Below are positions 60,701 to 64,000 of a DNA stretch of 64,000 nt, piece after piece (within the stretch, counting starts at the first letter, position 1; the number at the start of each line of letters is the position of its first letter). Made by a program: the position numbers and the translations under genes. This DNA comes from Herpomyces periplanetae (Eukaryota > Ascomycota > Laboulbeniomycetes > Herpomycetales > Herpomycetaceae): contig WMKJ01000043.1 of the NCBI GenBank assembly GCA_009733715.1, positions 38,331-102,330 on the forward strand, written 5' to 3'. The notes below the pieces were generated by a model. The model ran no database searches and was not told the DNA's origin. It was given only the letters and a program-made list of their open reading frames with translations.

Positions 60701-62793
60701 TCGCACACTCATCATTCCGACAGGTTCAAATGTTAAGAAGTATATTAATTGAAAAACTTCGAGCTTCATCGTTTCCCAAACCACCGGAATCATCAAGAAT
60801 GAAACGATCTGATGTTGCTTTATGTTTCGTTCAATGCCTCACTTCACTAATTGGGTATGGTGAGCTTTTTGCTAAAAGTGAACAAGACGACTTAGTTCAT
60901 ACTTTTCTCATTAGTATCGGGCCTTGGGGACCAGATGTAAACAGGCTTTGTATTCATGCTTTAACAATATGTTGCTACGAATTGCCAGTATCGTTAGTGA
61001 AGTGTTTGGAGAATATTTTACAACGTATGACACAAATTATAACCCAACAGAATACAGCAATCGATATACTGGAATTTCTATCTGGGCTTGTTCGGCTACC
61101 AGATTTAGTGAAGAATTGTCGTGATGAACACTTCAAGATGGTATTTGGAATATGCTTTCGCTATCTTCAGCATGTTTGGGATCGAGCTGAAGCGCAAGAA
61201 ACAGCAGTTGATAAGAGTAAATCAGGTAACAAGTTATCATCAGTTACGCATAACGTAGAGAGTAACCTAAGCGATACTTTACCACAGTACGTTTTAGCTT
61301 TGTTGTTTCACGTTATGAACAGTTGGTTTATGACGTTAAAGCTGGAGAATAGATCGAATTACTTGCCATGGATAACCAAAAATCTGGCATTTCGACAAAC
61401 AGACCAACGTATAGCCTGTTCACTTTCACAACAAATTGAAGATCGATGCCTTACAACGATAGATTTTATGATGCGAATTACGTATACCGACCGGGATGAA
61501 ACAGAATGGCGAGAAGATTTTGCAGATAGCTTACTGGATGGAATAGTGTCAGAAAAAGCGTGGATAGTAGGACATAGCTTATTCACGGTTCAAACAGCAG
61601 TACGATCGGGAATATCACAGATTATCCGACGTCGACCTACAGCTACTCGCCATTGGATAGTTCGACCGAATTTAACAAAGCCTCCTATACACCATCAATA
61701 TTACCAAGAATTACAACATCATGATCTTCCAGCAGACGTATTGAATGCATCAGATAGTACGCGGATACTGCCGGAAGAAGTATTTCAAGAATTCTATTCG
61801 TCACTACTATTAACAAGTCCATTTGAACCAATGATTTCAGGTGTGACAACGTCGATGGTACATCAACAACAGCAAGTACCTATTTCACCTGGATTAACAT
61901 GCTCACAACTGTCTACACAATCACTCACACCCAAAGCTGCACCTTTTACGCTTCCAGTCCCCCTTCCACAAAATGACGTCGTTAAACGAGCCATTAACGC
62001 GTTGGATAGGGTGTCAGTAATTGATTGTCATAAAATTGGTATTATATACATTGACCGAGATCAAGATCAGGAATGTCAATTTTTTGCCAATACACATGGA
62101 TCTCCTGAATATCATGAATTTATTCAACGTATAGGCACACTTATACCTTTAAAAGGAATTGAAATGAATACCCAAGGTCTCGATCGTCAAAATGGTACAG
62201 ATGGTGAGCTTTTACTCGCCTGGCGAGATGGAATTTCTGAAATCGTCTTTCACGTGACTACTCTAATGCCATCGGATAAGGTTTGTGATCCTACATATAC
62301 GAATAAAAAGCGGCATATTGGTAATGATTTTGTAAACATTATCTGGAATGAATCAGGAAAACAGTTTTCTCATGACTGGCATAAATCTGCCTTTAATTAT
62401 CTGTTTATCGTGATTACACCTGAAAGAGCGAGTGATATACACGATGATCCATCCCAACTTTGTTCCGTCTATACCGTGGAAATCCATGCCATACCCGATT
62501 TTATAAATTATATTTCCTGTATAACGACATCTACTACAAACCGCGCACATCCTCCCGTGTCTATACCGTGCTGCCCGACTCGTCGAAAGTTAATACATAG
62601 AAACAACATCGCAGCTCTGGTTCGACATCTTGCTCTAAATTCCAGTGTAGTGTGTCACGTGTACTCGGCTCAAAAACATCTTGGCCCCTTGGCTGATTAT
62701 TCATCATGGGCAGCGCGTTTAAAGGAACTCCGATCGCTTCAGGCGCGTTTCCCTGCATCTTTTATTTCAACACACAAATCATCATTACCATGA
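57703..62793 (+). CDS. TSC2: Tuberin (Tsc2), Rheb GTPase-activating protein
   Basis: The intronless frame gives 1696 residues from ATG 57703 (MPSPVDQNTNLDG); the frame is open further upstream but only through a GTG. The N-terminal ~900 residues are helical repeats of the tuberin N-terminal type (HKFIYHVNPYRIQNILGVW, LILVEIL-like helices). The Rap-GAP domain occupies ~1443-1650: HKIGIIYIDRDQDQECQFFA, HGSPEYHEFIQRIGTLIPLK, GLDRQNGTDGELLLAW, FHVTTLMPSDKV, KKRHIGNDFVNIIWNESG. The Asn of HIGND (Asn1541) corresponds to the catalytic Asn thumb of this GAP class, so the enzyme looks active. Tsc2 with Tsc1 inactivates Rheb and restrains TORC1; fission yeast has it and budding yeast does not. The 5' part is pyrimidine-rich and the rest purine-rich on the coding strand. 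Confidence 0.94.
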   Translation: MPSPVDQNTNLDGTHGTNLLNLFHKFGDSQPNVKIPVAPSNSSSSSSSLNLPERVLPGSPTHSTTTTIAIDSTGNISSSLNTNELTSALDNSENHLPLQLFLRQTFPSDTPYETLIDASQIAELTDSLDRLSLPNSSYTRIESAHKFIYHVNPYRIQNILGVWQSVKDLLYDKATFAEAKAAYSILKCLCAATPLSLRESECLLHAINWASRPIFLADRIKSINLIVDQVDGSNFPHTANNDSHPGNNVPISRSLISHVSLIRVLQGLLSEAFQYSLKRFICARQHGEDLALSTDESVMLDQIFQLLARIYQVAETNGSRAETEEVVRTIFRICKQTCHSSDIHNSIHLISILVNNTDLSGTSLHIILELLSDVFRQLPTLRDEAWCVLEKIFHSNFSNSAINILLELLRGSRKSCSSEYSATRAAFLVLSELYKLTACENTNNDHVTHPILEVRREFVQSVGISVERFSGKHKIDVYQFFAQVFSNQTLYNYMTGENELEFVVDYILVRNRDPANAKQEVGEVDDIRSDETIHSKSTHGSSASSIKYLRSIQDKRSVRSFRKNRLGKPGPSSKRVFKRSDVVREKSIKAIQELLTAVNDRFLQEPLRNQLHLAKLFLKYCELLNDSSAWTLVNFLKQESDHIKSELHILYISIINGIIHSFGRTETLRIKGVEIIANLLRKNINNIHRNTNDRNEFLNSHVNDLLWKRLLKFTSPFCEQVIREILTLASEYTGYIRTEKWLCYLLGFLEKRLFKTEGLETEGDPEDECDCKAADDATEEGMIGAGSSVGRCTGEPILDQIIVEYLVRWFGSSLMGKMGEGREWKIRHMFNLLVKIARSERIEVTARIMVLEILLRIRVSKGGIFSISRTSDSYCMGRILSRGDGEDIKTSTGSSGRTSPGELPKWIVRPVFVPICDNETCNTAANRDEAGENSKNEIQRIRDSDVLTNMSIETVGSHDQVNISEFLEVILYILLNSTNWEIYTFVIANLSKQLCNYSLFAHSSFRQVQMLRSILIEKLRASSFPKPPESSRMKRSDVALCFVQCLTSLIGYGELFAKSEQDDLVHTFLISIGPWGPDVNRLCIHALTICCYELPVSLVKCLENILQRMTQIITQQNTAIDILEFLSGLVRLPDLVKNCRDEHFKMVFGICFRYLQHVWDRAEAQETAVDKSKSGNKLSSVTHNVESNLSDTLPQYVLALLFHVMNSWFMTLKLENRSNYLPWITKNLAFRQTDQRIACSLSQQIEDRCLTTIDFMMRITYTDRDETEWREDFADSLLDGIVSEKAWIVGHSLFTVQTAVRSGISQIIRRRPTATRHWIVRPNLTKPPIHHQYYQELQHHDLPADVLNASDSTRILPEEVFQEFYSSLLLTSPFEPMISGVTTSMVHQQQQVPISPGLTCSQLSTQSLTPKAAPFTLPVPLPQNDVVKRAINALDRVSVIDCHKIGIIYIDRDQDQECQFFANTHGSPEYHEFIQRIGTLIPLKGIEMNTQGLDRQNGTDGELLLAWRDGISEIVFHVTTLMPSDKVCDPTYTNKKRHIGNDFVNIIWNESGKQFSHDWHKSAFNYLFIVITPERASDIHDDPSQLCSVYTVEIHAIPDFINYISCITTSTTNRAHPPVSIPCCPTRRKLIHRNNIAALVRHLALNSSVVCHVYSAQKHLGPLADYSSWAARLKELRSLQARFPASFISTHKSSLP

Positions 62794-62926
62794 CGGGAGA
62801 AGGGGATGATTTTTTATAAAGAAATTTGCAAATATTTATACGCGAAATTACGAAAAATATTTAATGATTAACTTTGACGCTTTTCAACCTACCAAATCTT
62901 CCGCTATATACGTAGATTCTACCTAA
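62794..62926. other. Short convergent 3' region
   Basis: 133 bp between the Tsc2 and Yhm2 stop codons; 3' UTR sequence only. Nothing else seen. Confidence 0.4.
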
Positions 62927-64000
62927 TTATTTAATAACTTTCTCCACCGCTTCTTTCGCTCTGTTTCACACATCTATTAGTCAGCAATTAAAATTATCAC
63001 GCTTACTCAGCCACTTACATGTCCCCAAGGGCGACCATGCAGACGGTCTGCCAAACACCGAGGGCGACTCTTGGGGTGACGCCTCGATATAAACCTTTAA
63101 TACCGTTTTGTTGGTAAATGTATCGTGCAGTTGAAAAAACGGTTAAATTTTTAGGACGATTTGGATCGGCTTTTTGACTTTGCATTTCCACACGAATTAC
63201 TTCAATGGGTTGATTCCATGCGCTTAATCCTCCTCCTAGGGTACTGGCCAATATTTTTTCCGTAACACTTAGACGTTGTCCCCCTCCATCTTTTCCGGGA
63301 TCTTCACTTTTGCCCGTTATCTTCCGGATCATTTTCTCGGCTATACGACTTAACCCAAAGCGACTTCCCCAATTTGTTACTTGGCGAACGGCTACAGCAT
63401 TAACGCCTTTATTGATACCACGGATACCTTCATTTCGCCATATGTTGCGGAATGTTTCCAATGTTCCTGGAGCTTTCCTTCCAGCTGCAGCCTCTTTACT
63501 CTTAGTAATTTCCACGGTTTTCATGCATGTACAAAATCCCATGGTAGCATAGGCTTGGGCAAGTCCTCCGACCATTCCTCCGGTTATTCCCCCTACGAAA
63601 TTCGATGCTCCATAGTATCGGGCAAAATATTCTGTTTCGGATGCTACGAACAGTAAAACTGCACCCTTGGTTGAAGCTTCAATCCATGCCCATGGAATGA
63701 GTCCTTGATAAACTACCCAAACAGCAGGAGTGTTAGTATATTACTACTATTAACTGAAAAAAATCGGTTCAACTGTACATCCTAGGAATCCTCCCCGACC
63801 CCAAATTCGGCGAATTGCACCGACAAACCCGTCATTTCGATTCGCTGCCATTGTAGTTTTGACAACCTCTAATGGCTATTTTTTTCCTTAGATAATTGTA
63901 CGATTTGATTATTTTGGTTAGTCGCACGAAAATTTTATGGCATAACTATAATTAATCTGATTTCCATCTACTTACCTGACCTAGTGTTGTCACCCTATTG
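62927..64000 (-). CDS. YHM2: Yhm2-type mitochondrial citrate/oxoglutarate carrier (5' truncated by window edge)
   Basis: Minus-strand exons seen: 64000(open)-63976, 63875-63779, 63712-63019, 62960-62927; phases agree throughout. The protein reads TLGQ|PLEVVKTTMAANRND, GGFLG|FYQGLIPWAWIEASTKGAVL, FCTCMKTVEITKSK, GINKGVNAVAVRQVTNWGSR, NQPIEVIRVEMQSQ, GLYRGVTPRVALGVWQTVCM, ending GDIAKEAVEKVIK. This pattern is specific for Yhm2, an inner-membrane carrier that exchanges citrate for oxoglutarate and also binds mitochondrial DNA in yeast. The first carrier-repeat beginning is beyond 64000. The small last exon (34 bp) was found from a GTAAGT donor after GGGGACAT and a TGACTAAT branch. Introns are 100, 66 and 58 bp. 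Confidence 0.94.

Noticed and set aside
1-64000. CRISPR arrays, prokaryotic operons, phage or transposase genes, tRNA and rRNA genes
   Set aside because: None was recognised: no regularly spaced repeats, no transposase or integrase motifs, and no convincing tRNA B-box with matching arms. A covariance-model search would be needed to exclude small RNAs.

Overview
The window looks like nuclear DNA of a fungus. All fourteen recognisable genes are eukaryotic and fungal in type. Introns are short, with GT-AG ends and CTAAC/CTAAT branch sites close to the acceptor. A ferrichrome-type siderophore pair (ornithine monooxygenase beside a giant NRPS) points to Dikarya. Few introns, a 16.8 kb intronless gene, a complete tuberin (TSC2) gene and an AT-rich genome fit a non-Saccharomycotina ascomycete, perhaps an early-diverging (Taphrinomycotina-like) one. 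That placement is inference; the sequence alone does not fix the species.

Layout. 1-921: 3' end of a Ski2 RNA helicase. 1463-5046: an importin-7/8 type karyopherin (4 exons), ending 21 bp from the convergent sidA. 5068-23859: divergent siderophore locus, with sidA-type L-ornithine N5-monooxygenase on the minus strand, a 429 bp shared promoter, and a 5608-residue ferrichrome-type NRPS with four A, six T and six C domains. 24334-25570: Gds1-like winged-helix protein (2 exons). 26019-28735 minus: AzgA purine permease (7 exons). 28736-32506: long divergent promoter region. 32507-36862: 1451-residue protein with a weak methyltransferase-like region. 37059-39045 minus: Hook-type coiled-coil adaptor. 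42756-45206: Pcf11 (4 exons). 46279-47697: short-chain dehydrogenase. 48187-49443 minus: secreted CAP/PR-1 protein (2 exons). 51837-55761 minus: Cse1 exportin (7 exons). 57703-62793: tuberin/Tsc2 with Rap-GAP domain. 62927-64000 minus: Yhm2 mitochondrial carrier, running off the right edge.

Only the siderophore pair is clearly a functional cluster: SidA makes N5-hydroxyornithine and the NRPS assembles acylated hydroxyornithines and small amino acids into a cyclic ferrichrome-like peptide. The rest are housekeeping genes for RNA decay and 3' processing, nuclear transport, vesicle traffic, TOR control, and purine and citrate transport.

The most interesting non-genic signal is a set of repeated intergenic motifs. 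The 12-mer TCAGCCCTACGG occurs in three full copies and one 11-base copy, with a half-match at a fifth position. It lies near MADS/CArG-type palindromes (CC(A/T)6GG) in four separate intergenic regions. A near-ideal Mcm1-like palindrome also lies upstream of the winged-helix gene. Other signals are long pyrimidine-rich leaders, alternating purine-pyrimidine tracts, an E-box cluster before Pcf11, and abrupt strand-composition blocks inside the NRPS gene. Exon boundaries were worked out by hand from splice signals, reading phase and family similarity.
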